A stretch of 64,000 nt of DNA from Clostridium sp. AT4 (GCF_001517625.2 NZ_LN999827.1:81348-145347), one strand, 5' to 3'. Numbered from the stretch's first letter, positions 35,693-44,607 are shown. Translations and numbers: made by a program. Notes: a model not told the origin generated them from the letters alone.

Positions 35693-36196
35693 ATGAAGAT
35701 TGATACAAAATATTACGGCGAGATGGATTATACGAAAGACGAGCTGGTTGTATTTCCAGATGGTTTATTTGGTTTTTCCCAGTACCATGACTATCTTCCC
35801 CTCGCTATGGAGGAAGATGACAGCTCCATGCTGATACTCCAGTCTGTAGACGAACCGTATGTGGCATTTTTCCTCATTGATGCAGCCACGCTCTTTCCTT
35901 CTTATTCACCGGTTCTTCTACCGGAAGAATTATCCTTTCTGGAAGTAGATTCCAGTGATAAATTATCCTATTATGTCATATGCACTGTAAAGAAGGATTA
36001 TCTGGATGGAACCGTCAACCTGAAATGTCCTCTTGCTATTAATCCGGATACCCGCAAAGGGATCCAGGTGATCTTGTCCAACGCTGACTATGATTACCGC
36101 CATACCTTACGTTCTCTTCTTGGTAAAGAGATAAAGGAACAGGACGCTAAAAAGGAGGTAAATAGCCATGCTGATACTGAAACGGAAAAAAAATGA
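35693..36196 (+). CDS. fliW: flagellar assembly factor FliW
   Basis: 167 residues. FliW binds flagellin in the cytoplasm and, when free, binds CsrA and lifts its block on flagellin translation. Family features are seen in VVFPDGLFGFSQYHDYLPLA, LQSVDEPYVAFFLIDAATLF and PLAINPDTRKGIQVILSNADY. The C terminus is charged. The start at 35693 follows CCGGAGG. Its last 29 bases overlap csrA, so the two partners are translationally linked, as in B. subtilis. Confidence 0.95.
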   Translation: MKIDTKYYGEMDYTKDELVVFPDGLFGFSQYHDYLPLAMEEDDSSMLILQSVDEPYVAFFLIDAATLFPSYSPVLLPEELSFLEVDSSDKLSYYVICTVKKDYLDGTVNLKCPLAINPDTRKGIQVILSNADYDYRHTLRSLLGKEIKEQDAKKEVNSHADTETEKK

Positions 36197-36404
36197 CAGC
36201 ATCCTGATCGGGAATGACATACGCATCACTGTACTTGACTGCGACAATGGATCTGTCAGCCTGGCTATAAATGCCCCGAAGCATATTTCTATTTTGCGGG
36301 AAGAACTGACAGAAGCAGAGCGCAGCAACCTGGATGCCCTATTATCTGATACAGATTCACTGCACTCTATAGAAAAAGAACTGAATTCTTATATAAAAAA
36401 ATAG
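36168..36404 (+). CDS. csrA: carbon storage/translation regulator CsrA
   Basis: 78 residues. RNA-binding dimer that blocks the flagellin ribosome site in Firmicutes and is antagonised by FliW. The N terminus MLILKRKKNDSILIGNDIRI and following VLDCDNGSVSLAINAPKHIS are canonical, including the RNA-contact region; the GGA-binding Arg-rich strand is conservative. It ends the plus-strand operon, 49 bases short of the convergent minus-strand gene. No strong terminator is visible between them. The ribosome site AAAGGAGG lies inside fliW. Confidence 0.95.
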   Translation: MLILKRKKNDSILIGNDIRITVLDCDNGSVSLAINAPKHISILREELTEAERSNLDALLSDTDSLHSIEKELNSYIKK

Positions 36405-36453
36405 ACCATAAGCTTAATGACCAGCAAACGGGTGAATACTGATAAAATGACTC

Positions 36454-37545
36454 TTATCGGCTAAACAAAATATCATATAGCTCTTTCAGTTGCCGGTGTA
36501 CGAGAGAAAAAAACTCTCTCAGACGCCGGTAGAATAATGCTCTTTTTTCCATGCGGTCTTCCCGCTCTTCTTCTTTTAATATGTCTGATCTAAGATCCAG
36601 CGCCTGTTCATCTGCTTCCGGCCCAAATTTCCCTGTCATGCCGTAGAATACATTTTTCTCCAGTATATCAAATACCTGCAGTTCTTCTTCCTCTGTCTCC
36701 ATGCTGACACATTCTTCCCGTGTTCCAAACCACATATAGCTTAAATGCAGAAGCTTCTGCGCCAGTATATTTACTTTAAATTCCTTTAACCGGTTCTCAA
36801 GCTCCTGAAGCTGGTCTTCTGCTGCTGCTTTTCTGTAAAATACATATAAGTCTGCCAGATGGCGTATCTGCAGATGTCCTGTTACATATAGGTAAGCAGA
36901 CTGGATCATAAGATAGACTAGCTGGTCTATGGCATTCCATTCATAAATGTAGTTATCATTTTCTTTCAGGAAAGTACGCTGGAGCAGCTTTTCCATCCCC
37001 CTCTGGTATACCTGGGTTTTAAAAGGAAAGCTATCATAGATCTCCACAGAAAAACGGCCTGGTATACGCATCTTTTCACCCACTCCCGGATAGAGAGTAT
37101 CCGTTTCGTAGCCTATATTGACCAGATACCCTTTTGCAAAAAGATAATCTTCCGGGTCAAGAAAAAAAAGCTTCAGAGAGCTTTCCCCCGCCATTTCCTC
37201 TCTTGGATACAGCTGTCTGCGGCTGCTGGAGGAAAGGACGAGTACCGGGATTTTTTTTAATTCCAGAAGGACCAGTATCTCCCGTTCTCCTTCTGTGCAG
37301 CTTTCGTTGAATTTCAGAATATCACTGTAGCGCTCATAAAAGCGTGTTTTCCACCGTTCAGGCATTTTTTCATTATTTCCCAGGATTGCAAGATAGATCA
37401 GGTTTGAAATTTTGTTATAATCTGCAACCCGGAACAGCTTTTCCCAGTCCAGATTTCCATGAAGCGGCTTAAAATCATCCTGGCGCATAACAGATGCAGC
37501 CATATTTACCAGCATGCGGCCTTCATAAAAGTTTTGATTTTCCAT
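36454..37545 (-). CDS. nucleotidyltransferase-fold protein without clear active site
   Basis: 363 residues. The layout resembles uncharacterised nucleotidyltransferases of the NTP_transf_5 type: an N-terminal helical region (LFRVADYNKISNLIYLAILG), a middle part that should hold the active site, and a C-terminal helical part (WNAIDQLVYLMIQSAYLYVT, LQIRHLADLYVFYRKAA). Where active members show a Lys-Gly strand and a DxD metal site, this protein reads VLVLSSSSRRQLYP and KLFFLDPED, so catalysis is doubtful. It is the last gene after fliD-fliS-fliT. A binding or scaffold role is possible. No function is claimed. Start ATG at 37545. Confidence 0.6.
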   Translation of the reverse strand: MENQNFYEGRMLVNMAASVMRQDDFKPLHGNLDWEKLFRVADYNKISNLIYLAILGNNEKMPERWKTRFYERYSDILKFNESCTEGEREILVLLELKKIPVLVLSSSSRRQLYPREEMAGESSLKLFFLDPEDYLFAKGYLVNIGYETDTLYPGVGEKMRIPGRFSVEIYDSFPFKTQVYQRGMEKLLQRTFLKENDNYIYEWNAIDQLVYLMIQSAYLYVTGHLQIRHLADLYVFYRKAAAEDQLQELENRLKEFKVNILAQKLLHLSYMWFGTREECVSMETEEEELQVFDILEKNVFYGMTGKFGPEADEQALDLRSDILKEEEREDRMEKRALFYRRLREFFSLVHRQLKELYDILFSR

Positions 37546-37551
37546 TTAACT

Positions 37552-37956
37552 TCACCTGTTTTTTGATATTCTTCTGTTAAGTCCCCCATCGATCCTGCGT
37601 ATCTTATCTAAAAGCTTTTCTGTGCGGCAACGCAGATCCTCAATACGCTTCTCCAGCATTCTTTCGCTCTCTGTCTTTCCTTTAAAACAGCTTTTTATAT
37701 TCTTTAATGGACCTTTTGCCAGATTGCGCAAATACCGGGCCTGAAGGCTATTTCCCACAGTCTGCAAAATGATCTGTTCTTCACAGTCTGCATGGCGCTG
37801 CAGCTGTTCTCCCCTCATATCTAAAAGAAGAGAAGCGGAGACTGTGTCGCCGCGCTCCACTGCCTCCGCCAGTTCTTCCGTCAGACTACAAACTTCTCTT
37901 AATATATTATATCTCCTTTGAAGATATATCACAATTGTTTCCAAGTCTGTACTCAT
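37552..37956 (-). CDS. FliT-like helical protein of the fliD-fliS operon
   Basis: 134 residues, all-helical and charged (TIVIYLQRRYNILREVCSLT, TESERMLEKRIEDLRCRTEK). Its place directly after fliS matches fliT, the FliD chaperone, but sequence alone does not prove it. ATG at 37956 is preferred because AAGGAG lies just in front; the longer frame overlaps fliS. The gap to the next gene is six bases. It could also be a FlgN-like chaperone. Confidence 0.6.
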   Translation of the reverse strand: MSTDLETIVIYLQRRYNILREVCSLTEELAEAVERGDTVSASLLLDMRGEQLQRHADCEEQIILQTVGNSLQARYLRNLAKGPLKNIKSCFKGKTESERMLEKRIEDLRCRTEKLLDKIRRIDGGLNRRISKNR

Positions 37957-37966
37957 GTATTCTCCT

Positions 37967-38374
37967 TTAACCGAAAACACTTCGTTCTCTCACAATGTGC
38001 TGATCACCGGAAATCTTTCCCGCCTGGTTAAATGCATCTCTTAATTCAGAAAGTATGTGGCTGATCCTTGGGATCTCTTCTGCCCTGCGTTCCCTTCCTG
38101 CTTTAACACGGCTGATATCATAGATCAGGTACTCATAGATACGTTTCAGATCCTTGCTGATGGGATACTGCATATCCAGTATCTGTATTAAATACCGGAC
38201 GATCCGTCCTGTTTTTTCAAGATATTCTTCAAAAGTCTCATATTTTTTGTCCTCAAGTGCAATCTGTGCCATTTTCAGGCGCTTCACTGCTTCATCATAC
38301 AATAAAAGCAACAACTCCAGATTGCTCATAGAATAGATCGTACTTTCCTTGTACTGCTTAAACTTTTCATACAT
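37967..38374 (-). CDS. fliS: flagellin export chaperone FliS
   Basis: 135 residues. FliS wraps the C terminus of flagellin and keeps it monomeric before export. Family marks are MYEKFKQYKESTIYSMSNLE, LLLLLYDEAVKRLKMAQIAL and ILDMQYPISKDLKRIYEYLI. The start is ATG at 38374; fliD ends 15 bases upstream. The C-terminal extension (SGDQHIVRERSVFG) is longer than average but not unusual in clostridia. Confidence 0.95.
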   Translation of the reverse strand: MYEKFKQYKESTIYSMSNLELLLLLYDEAVKRLKMAQIALEDKKYETFEEYLEKTGRIVRYLIQILDMQYPISKDLKRIYEYLIYDISRVKAGRERRAEEIPRISHILSELRDAFNQAGKISGDQHIVRERSVFG

Positions 38375-38389
38375 GTTTCCTTACCCCCA

Positions 38390-40822
38390 TCAGCCACCTA
38401 ACTGTGACAGGTAGCTGGACTGTGAATTCATCTGATTGATCAGCGTTTCCATCTGCGTAAACTGGCTGATATAACGATCCTGCTCAGTTGACAGCTGGGA
38501 CTGCAGGTTTGTGATGGTTTCCTGCATATCCTTTAATTCTTTATAAATACTGTTGTTAGTCAGGGTCAGGCTTAGTTTTTCAGATCCTGCCTCTTCAATA
38601 AGCACACCATAGGAATTTCCATTCTTGCTTGCATATCTGGTGGCATAAGTAGAAAGAGTACTGTCTATGGTGTTTACAATACCATGCGTGCCTGTGAACA
38701 GGTCTGATACCTTTTCCGGATCACTGTCCATGGCAGTTTTAAACTTTTCTTCATCAAATACGATCTTTCCACCTGCTGTGTAATCATCTGAGAAGGAAAT
38801 TCCGATCTTTTCAAGATCGTCATAAGAAACACCATTCATCATCATTGAAGAGAAAATGCCCTGGGTAGCATTGTCCAGATCTTTTAAAGCGCTGCTGTTG
38901 TACAGAATACCCTCTTTTGCCTTATCCTCCCAGTTTTTAATGGAGGTTTCATTCATTTCATTTTTCTGGTCTTCTGTCAGAGGCCCATAATTGCTGTCCG
39001 GCTTGGTGGTTACCTGGGTGCGGACCTCATCGATCATGGCATTATAAGCTTCAATGAATTTCTTTACAGTCTCTGTCACCTTTTCTGTATCTGCTGAAGC
39101 AGTAAAGCTAACACCGCCTTCTGCTGTTGCAGAGCCTGTATCAAATGTATTGGTGGCTTTAATATCCAGACCGTCAATGGAGAAGGTATTGCTGCTGCTG
39201 GTAATGGTGGTCTTTACACCATTATAGAGAATACTCATCTCACCATCTGTACCATCATGGCTTTCCTTCTTATCACCGCCGAAAATGATATTTGCTGCAT
39301 CAGTAGTATCTTTTGGATCTGCACCAAGACTGATTTCACGGCCCTTACCTTTTTCATTGGAAGAAAGAACAAATTTGTTTGCACTTCCCAGATAGGTGGC
39401 AGTTACTCCTGCATCTTTATTATTATTGATCGCAGTAAGCAGTCCGTCTACTGTGGTATCTGCAGTAATATTATCTATTTTTGTACCATTGACTGTAAAG
39501 TTCTCTAATGCTTTGTTTAACTTTTCTTCTGTATCGTACTTTTCCAGTCCCAGTTTGGCCCTGTTCTCCCACAGGCTGCTTCCTGTACTGATCTTGTTTG
39601 ACTGGGTAGATGTGATACCCAGGGCATTCTGGAGTTCCTTTGAGTCTGCGGATATCTGTAATGTCTGTCTGCTGTCTGTTGCAGTAAACGTCAGTCTGCC
39701 CTTTGAATCCTTTGAATCCTTACCTACAGTAACCTTTCCTGAACCGAAGGCTTTATCCATTTTTGCCTGTAAGCTGGACTGAAAAGCTGAAAAATCTTTT
39801 ATCTCTTCCTTATCGCCGATCAGTTCAATATTCTTTATCTGTCCGCCATAAGAAACAGAAATTGATTTTCCCTTAAGATAGCCGGAAAGGGGCTGCTTTG
39901 TTATAGCTGCAGCCTCGAATGAAGATGTATGGCGGTTAAATTCATCAAGTGAAATGCCGTTATCTATATCATCCTTATTCATGTTGCCGGAATTAAAGCC
40001 AAGACTCTTTAAAGCAGATGATGTTTCCCTGATCACACAGCTTTTTCCTTTATCGGTAATACTGTCTGTCTGGCTGATCTGGATCTTATCACCATTCAAT
40101 GTAAATTTAATGCCGCTCTTTCCATCTTTTCCGAGAAATTCCTGGGAATCAAGGGCTTCATTCAGCTGGTCTACTATATCTTTAGAACTAGCAGCTGTAT
40201 AATCAATGGTGACTGTCTCTGTTTTTCCACCGTCCACCTTTTTTTCATAACTGGTGGGGAACGTAAAGGTTGCTTCCTCTGTGAATTTCTTATCTGTAAT
40301 ACTGTAGGTTCCAAATGTCAGCTTCGTTCCGGAAAGATTGGAGGTCTTTATTTCTTTATTGCTAAAATCAGATTCACTGATGCCGCCTAAGGTAATAGCT
40401 GAATCTGTTTTCTTTTCGCCGGAGATCAATGTGGCAGATGTTGCTAATTTGTTTACTCCCAGAACTGATACTCTGGATGCAGTGTCTGCATTTCCTGTCG
40501 CTGATATATATTTTGTATAATCAGGATCCCCCTGTACACTGACCTGGTTTTTTGCAAAGAAATCACTGTTTTTTAAACTCTTTGTTGCTGAATAGCTAAG
40601 GTAATTGTCCTGAAGATCTATGATCTTATTGCTGACAGAACGATATGCATCCCTTTTCCATTCCAGTTTGGTCATAGCCTTCTTCTTGGCTGTGATCTTG
40701 GATGTTGTTCTTGCTGTCATCTGTTCGATCAGTGCATCCCTGTCAATACCGGAAGCTAAACCACCATATCCTCTTAAAGCTGTATTTCCAAGACTGCTGC
40801 TTGTACTTGATACACTTGACAT
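38390..40822 (-). CDS. fliD: filament cap protein FliD (hook-associated protein 2)
   Basis: 810 residues, longer than the roughly 450-500 of many FliD proteins; the extra length lies in the exposed centre (about 120-620). The N-terminal part (GYGGLASGIDRDALIEQMTA, KLEWKRDAYRSVSNKIIDLQ) and the C-terminal coiled coil (MQETITNLQSQLSTEQDRYI, QFTQMETLINQMNSQSSYLS) are typical. FliD caps the growing filament and helps flagellin fold; the large centre could bind surfaces. Start ATG at 40822 follows AAAGGAG. A sigma-28-like promoter lies about 100 bases upstream and fliS follows. Confidence 0.94.
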   Translation of the reverse strand: MSSVSSTSSSLGNTALRGYGGLASGIDRDALIEQMTARTTSKITAKKKAMTKLEWKRDAYRSVSNKIIDLQDNYLSYSATKSLKNSDFFAKNQVSVQGDPDYTKYISATGNADTASRVSVLGVNKLATSATLISGEKKTDSAITLGGISESDFSNKEIKTSNLSGTKLTFGTYSITDKKFTEEATFTFPTSYEKKVDGGKTETVTIDYTAASSKDIVDQLNEALDSQEFLGKDGKSGIKFTLNGDKIQISQTDSITDKGKSCVIRETSSALKSLGFNSGNMNKDDIDNGISLDEFNRHTSSFEAAAITKQPLSGYLKGKSISVSYGGQIKNIELIGDKEEIKDFSAFQSSLQAKMDKAFGSGKVTVGKDSKDSKGRLTFTATDSRQTLQISADSKELQNALGITSTQSNKISTGSSLWENRAKLGLEKYDTEEKLNKALENFTVNGTKIDNITADTTVDGLLTAINNNKDAGVTATYLGSANKFVLSSNEKGKGREISLGADPKDTTDAANIIFGGDKKESHDGTDGEMSILYNGVKTTITSSSNTFSIDGLDIKATNTFDTGSATAEGGVSFTASADTEKVTETVKKFIEAYNAMIDEVRTQVTTKPDSNYGPLTEDQKNEMNETSIKNWEDKAKEGILYNSSALKDLDNATQGIFSSMMMNGVSYDDLEKIGISFSDDYTAGGKIVFDEEKFKTAMDSDPEKVSDLFTGTHGIVNTIDSTLSTYATRYASKNGNSYGVLIEEAGSEKLSLTLTNNSIYKELKDMQETITNLQSQLSTEQDRYISQFTQMETLINQMNSQSSYLSQLGG

Positions 40823-40919
40823 ATCTGCCGCTCCTTTCAGTCATGTGATGTCGCGGTGTACATAAAATGCGCCGCTTCTATATATTTTATCCCTGTGATC
40901 CTATAGATTCTATATACAT

Positions 40920-40943
40920 ATTTCGGCGCAGCATGAAAATTTA
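40920..40943 (-). promoter_or_regulatory. sigma-28 promoter of fliD-fliS
   Basis: TAAA (40943-40940), a 12-base gap, then GCCGAAAT (40927-40920) on the minus strand. The TAAA contains the TAA stop codon of the comFB gene, so the late promoter is embedded in the end of the long operon. Confidence 0.65.
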
Positions 40944-41633
40944 TAAGATATGGCGTGGACGTTCTTTTACATCCATACAAGCTCTTATGGACTGACTTAA
41001 AACAGCCACACGGAATTTATTGTGGTAATAGGTTAACAGCATCGGGACTGCCGTATTATCTGCTACAATATATTTAGGTGGTAGCCTGGTAAGCATCAGT
41101 GCCTTCACATCTGCCTGACAGCGGCTACAGGTACAGGTATCATTACTTTTCAGTGCGTCAAGGATCAGTTCCGGAGTAAGGATCTCCTCCATGATATTTA
41201 CGACCCGGTAACTTGGACGATCTTCCTGCTTCTGCTCTTCCTGTTGTTCTGGTTCTTTCTGTACAGGTGTCCCTGCGTTTGTTTGGGGCTGCTCTGTCTG
41301 CTCTTGTGTCTGTTCTGCCTGCTCATTTGGCTGCTCTGTCTGTTCTTCTGATCGTTCTGTCTGTTCTTCTGACTGTTCTTCCTGCTCCCTGGGCTGTTCT
41401 GCCTGCTCTTCTGTCTGTTCTTTTTCCAGCTCCCGGATCAGATTCTTCTGGATCTCTTCTGCCAGCTTTCCTTCTTCTCTTGGATCAACTACAGTTACAT
41501 TAGCGGAAGGTACTCTTACCGGTTCTTCAGCAGCTGAGCCTTCCTGCTGTGTTTCGCCAGAAGGCGCAACTGGCGGCTGTGAACCTGTGATCAGGCTCAG
41601 AACATGTGAGGTTTTATTTGTTTTTTTTGCCAT
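40941..41633 (-). CDS. ComFB-domain protein with Glu/Gln-rich repeat region
   Basis: 230 residues. The C-terminal 90 are a ComFB domain: YRVVNIMEEILTPELILDAL, then TCTCSRC (C167, C169, C172) and ALMLTRLPPKYIV. Residues about 68-140 are a low-complexity stretch built from EQTEQP/EQAEQ-like units, probably an extended or coiled spacer. ComFB proteins were named in Bacillus competence operons; some cyanobacterial members bind c-di-GMP. The gene begins one base after the parA stop codon, so the two are almost surely co-translated. It is the last gene of the long fla/che operon and its stop overlaps the fliD promoter. Function here is unknown. Confidence 0.75.
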   Translation of the reverse strand: MAKKTNKTSHVLSLITGSQPPVAPSGETQQEGSAAEEPVRVPSANVTVVDPREEGKLAEEIQKNLIRELEKEQTEEQAEQPREQEEQSEEQTERSEEQTEQPNEQAEQTQEQTEQPQTNAGTPVQKEPEQQEEQKQEDRPSYRVVNIMEEILTPELILDALKSNDTCTCSRCQADVKALMLTRLPPKYIVADNTAVPMLLTYYHNKFRVAVLSQSIRACMDVKERPRHIL

Positions 41634-41634
41634 A

Positions 41635-42405
41635 TTATTTCTCCCTGAAACCTATGATCTTTTCTACCTCATCTAAAAACTTTACATAATCCTTTACAGC
41701 TGATGATCTTGGACTGTACTCAAAAATACTTTCTCCATGGGCCGGTGCTTCTGCAATAGCCACTCCGGACCTTATTTTTGTGTCAAATACCCGGGTTTCC
41801 AGCTGCCCGGCCAGCTGCCCGGCCATTTCCAATACATCCCTGCAAAGACATGTTCTTGGATTAAAGCGGTTTAGCAGAATACCCATGATCTTAAGGCCGG
41901 GATTGATCTGTATGCGGACAGATTCTACGGTTTCCTTTAACTGTGACAGACCAACCAGACTGAGGATATCCGATGCCATTGGTATAATGAGATAATCAGA
42001 AACTGCATATGCATTAACTGTAAGAAGATTTAATGCAGGCGGAGTATCGATCACAATATAATCATAAAAATCAATTACCGGCTTTAAAACATCTTTCAAA
42101 ATGGATTCTTTTTCTTCTCCCTGCTTATATTCCAGGCCGCTGCTGCTTAAAGTAATATCGGAAGGAAGGATATCGATCCCGTCTGTGCGGCTGATAGCCT
42201 TTTGTATGGATACATCTCTTTTTAATACATCCAATATAGTAGATCCTCCTTCGGTATCCAGACCAAGGCAGAATCCAAGATTTCCCTGTGGATCCAGGTC
42301 TATGCACAGAACTTTTTTACCTGCCATCGAAAATCCTGCCGCCAGCGCTGCTGATGTTGTGGTCTTTCCCACACCGCCTTTTTGATTTGAAACCGTAATG
42401 ACCAT
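41635..42405 (-). CDS. ParA/Soj-type ATPase in the chemotaxis operon
   Basis: 256 residues. Deviant Walker A KGGVGKTTTSAAL (9-21), LCIDLDPQGNLGFCL, Walker B YDYIVIDTPPALN, and the ParA-type LLNRFNPRT segment. It resembles Soj/ParA more than FlhG/MinD: it lacks the N-terminal FlhF-activating leader of FlhG and a C-terminal membrane-binding helix. Such ATPases place plasmids, chemosensory arrays (ParC, PpfA) or other cargo along the cell. The neighbours are an atypical receptor and comFB. The start is ATG at 42405 with AAGGAG upstream. A positioning role for arrays or flagella is inferred. Confidence 0.8.
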   Translation of the reverse strand: MVITVSNQKGGVGKTTTSAALAAGFSMAGKKVLCIDLDPQGNLGFCLGLDTEGGSTILDVLKRDVSIQKAISRTDGIDILPSDITLSSSGLEYKQGEEKESILKDVLKPVIDFYDYIVIDTPPALNLLTVNAYAVSDYLIIPMASDILSLVGLSQLKETVESVRIQINPGLKIMGILLNRFNPRTCLCRDVLEMAGQLAGQLETRVFDTKIRSGVAIAEAPAHGESIFEYSPRSSAVKDYVKFLDEVEKIIGFREK

Positions 42406-42465
42406 TTATGTATCTCCTTTTATCCTCTCTTCTGCATACAATATTTTCTGAAAGATCTCCCTGTA

Positions 42466-43605
42466 TTATTTACCAAGGCGCTCCATAGATTCCTCTACCT
42501 GTTTTACCAGTTCCTGGATCTCCTGATACACAGCGGCTGACTCATTTGCCATACGTCCGATCTCATCTGCTACAACACCAAAGCCTACACCTGCTTTTCC
42601 GGCACGGCCTGCTTCAATGGCTGCATTCAGGGAAAGCATTTTTTCCATCGTAGCCGTCTGCTCCAATCCCTTTGCCTTATACTTGATCTGTCCTACTGCA
42701 TCCCGTACTTTCTTTTCCTCTTTTGCAAATGCTTCTACGCTGTCTGCATTGCTCTTCCGGTAATAAAGGGCATTAGCCCACAGATTCAGCATCTCAGCTA
42801 AAAGCTGTCCACTGGCACTTACTACTTCCTGGCTCGGGGCTGAATCACCCGGGTAATCTCCAAGGACGATACCTCCGATCACTGTACCTGCACGGAATCC
42901 TCCTACTGTAAGATCCTGGGTAAACTCACGCAGTTCATTGTGTTTTCCACTGGTATAACGGCTGTAAAAACTGGTAAAGGAGCTTCCTCTTATAATATAT
43001 TTTCCCTTCATATCCACTACTGCTGCTGTCATGCCTGTAGCCGTTAAAAACAAATCCTGGATCCTCTGAAGCTCTTTCATATCCAGGATCTGACGGATAT
43101 CCAGATTTTCTGTACTTTCATCTTTTGTAACGGTATCCATATAGGAAGTTTTCCCTGATACAGCTGATCCTGTTGCCTCTTTAGAAGCTGTAACTTCATT
43201 TTTGGCTCCATTCTGGATCCACTGGGCCAGCTTGCGGTCTGTTTCCCGGATATGCTTAACCAGCACGCTTACCATATAGTTGATCTCGCCCAGAGAATTG
43301 ATCGTCGGGCCTTCCTGCTCCAGCTTTATAATGGCATCACCCAGTTTCTGTTTATACCATTCATGAAATTTATGATGTTCGGTATATTCCGGATATTTTG
43401 ACTGCTTCTGGAGATCCTCCTCATCTGAAAAGTGTTTCGTTACATATTCAACAAGAAATTCTCCCAGACTTGAGATCTTTTCTCTTCCATTTCCTTTTGA
43501 GCATGCATCCAGAAGGGTATTGACTTCGTCAAAAATCTTCCTGTGCTCACTGTCGATCAGTTCATTTCCTGTTAAAAGATCCTGTGTTAATACATATTTT
43601 TCCAT
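42466..43605 (-). CDS. soluble receptor: bacteriohemerythrin, PocR-like domain and short MCP hairpin
   Basis: 379 residues, no membrane segment. Residues 1-135 are a bacteriohemerythrin with all iron ligands in order: H21, H58/E62, H77/H81 and H118/D123. Residues about 170-290 resemble a PocR sensory domain ([39 protein letters not shown]). The final 80 residues are a very short MCP-like hairpin: [14 protein letters not shown] and [17 protein letters not shown]. The normal long methylated helices are missing. It should sense oxygen or iron state in the cytoplasm and could dock in arrays. Start ATG at 43605 follows AGGAGG-like bases. It lies between cheV and parA. Confidence 0.83.
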   Translation of the reverse strand: MEKYVLTQDLLTGNELIDSEHRKIFDEVNTLLDACSKGNGREKISSLGEFLVEYVTKHFSDEEDLQKQSKYPEYTEHHKFHEWYKQKLGDAIIKLEQEGPTINSLGEINYMVSVLVKHIRETDRKLAQWIQNGAKNEVTASKEATGSAVSGKTSYMDTVTKDESTENLDIRQILDMKELQRIQDLFLTATGMTAAVVDMKGKYIIRGSSFTSFYSRYTSGKHNELREFTQDLTVGGFRAGTVIGGIVLGDYPGDSAPSQEVVSASGQLLAEMLNLWANALYYRKSNADSVEAFAKEEKKVRDAVGQIKYKAKGLEQTATMEKMLSLNAAIEAGRAGKAGVGFGVVADEIGRMANESAAVYQEIQELVKQVEESMERLGK

Positions 43606-43619
43606 CCTTAGAGTCCTCC

Positions 43620-44558
43620 TTACTGCTGACTGTGCTGTTCTTTGAAACGGGCAAGCAGTTCATCCATTACTGCGATCAGATGCCCGATCTCCGGCTTTGA
43701 AAGCTGCTCATCTGCCCCTAATTCTTTTCCCTTCTGCCTCATCTGATCATTGATCAGGGAAGAGAAGATGATAACCGGGATTTTCTTTAAATGTTCGTCA
43801 TCTTTGATCAGCTTTGTTAGCCTGTGACCATCCATTTCCGGCATTTCGATATCTGTAATGACCAGATTGACCTTATCATACAGATCAGAATCATTATGTA
43901 TTTGTGAAAGATAATCCCATGCCTCCTGGCCATTGGAAAAATTCTTTATATTGGTAAATCCGGCCCTTTCCAGGGAATCATCGATCATTTTACTTAAAAG
44001 AATGGAATCTTCCGCGATCACAATAGGACTGTTGCAGATAGGGCGGTCTCCCATCTTATCTACATCTGTCACCTGTATAGTTGTTTCCGGTGCAATCTCT
44101 GCCACGATCTTTTCAAAATCCAAGATGATCACCAGTTCTTTTCCGCACTGGGCAATACCGGTAGCAACACTGTCAGCTCCATTTGCAATGGTCTTATCTG
44201 GCTTCTGTATATCTTTCCATGAAATCCTGCTGATACCTTCGATACTGTCTACCCTGAAAGCGACCGTCATTTTATTAAAATTTGTTACGATAAACAAATC
44301 TCTTGGCCCATTTTCCCGGTCATTTCCTGTAAGATATTTTGCCAGGTTGATCACTGTGATCAGCTCATCCCTTGGTTTAAAGATGCCTTCTACTGCCGGG
44401 TTTGCATGAGGCATCGGTTTTACCTTTTCACTCATGATGATCTCCTGGACTTTTGCCACATTAATGCCATAAAATTCACCCATAACTGTGAATTTCATTA
44501 CTTCGATCTCGTTTGTTCCTGATTCTAAAAGAATCCCTTCTTTTTCATTTTTGACCAT
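43620..44558 (-). CDS. cheV: chemotaxis protein CheV (CheW plus receiver)
   Basis: 312 residues. A CheW-like domain (about 16-160) is followed by a receiver (176-305) with IAEDS and phospho-acceptor D236 in [13 protein letters not shown], plus conserved S/T (IIFSSL) and K in QLSKPEI. CheV couples receptors to CheA and takes part in adaptation. Start ATG at 44558 has GGAGAGAAG in front. It is 14 bases upstream of the hemerythrin receptor gene, suggesting that the two work together. Confidence 0.94.
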   Translation of the reverse strand: MVKNEKEGILLESGTNEIEVMKFTVMGEFYGINVAKVQEIIMSEKVKPMPHANPAVEGIFKPRDELITVINLAKYLTGNDRENGPRDLFIVTNFNKMTVAFRVDSIEGISRISWKDIQKPDKTIANGADSVATGIAQCGKELVIILDFEKIVAEIAPETTIQVTDVDKMGDRPICNSPIVIAEDSILLSKMIDDSLERAGFTNIKNFSNGQEAWDYLSQIHNDSDLYDKVNLVITDIEMPEMDGHRLTKLIKDDEHLKKIPVIIFSSLINDQMRQKGKELGADEQLSKPEIGHLIAVMDELLARFKEQHSQQ

Positions 44559-44589
44559 GATCTTCTCTCCTTTTTTCTGTAAACAGGCA

Positions 44590-44607
44590 TGTCACCTGAT
44601 GGTGACA
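44590..44607. repeat. perfect palindrome upstream of cheV
   Basis: TGTCACC and GGTGACA with a 4-base loop, between cheD and cheV in the operon. No T-run follows, so it may be an operator or an RNA-processing hairpin. Confidence 0.45.

Noticed and set aside
36454-36461. Perfect GCCGATAA on the minus strand at the end of the nucleotidyltransferase-like gene
   Set aside because: It overlaps the stop codon, has no TAAA at the right distance, and would only drive RNA antisense to csrA. Treated as coincidence.
41240-41420. Tandem CTGYTCT-like DNA repeats resembling a microsatellite or CRISPR-like pattern
   Set aside because: The units are short, imperfect, without spacers, and are explained by the Gln/Glu-rich protein repeat of the ComFB-domain gene.
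41213-41503. Open frame on the plus strand opposite the comFB repeat region, rich in Leu, Val, Ala and Ser
   Set aside because: It is the mirror of the Glu/Gln-rich repeat; no ribosome site and codon pattern follows the minus-strand gene.
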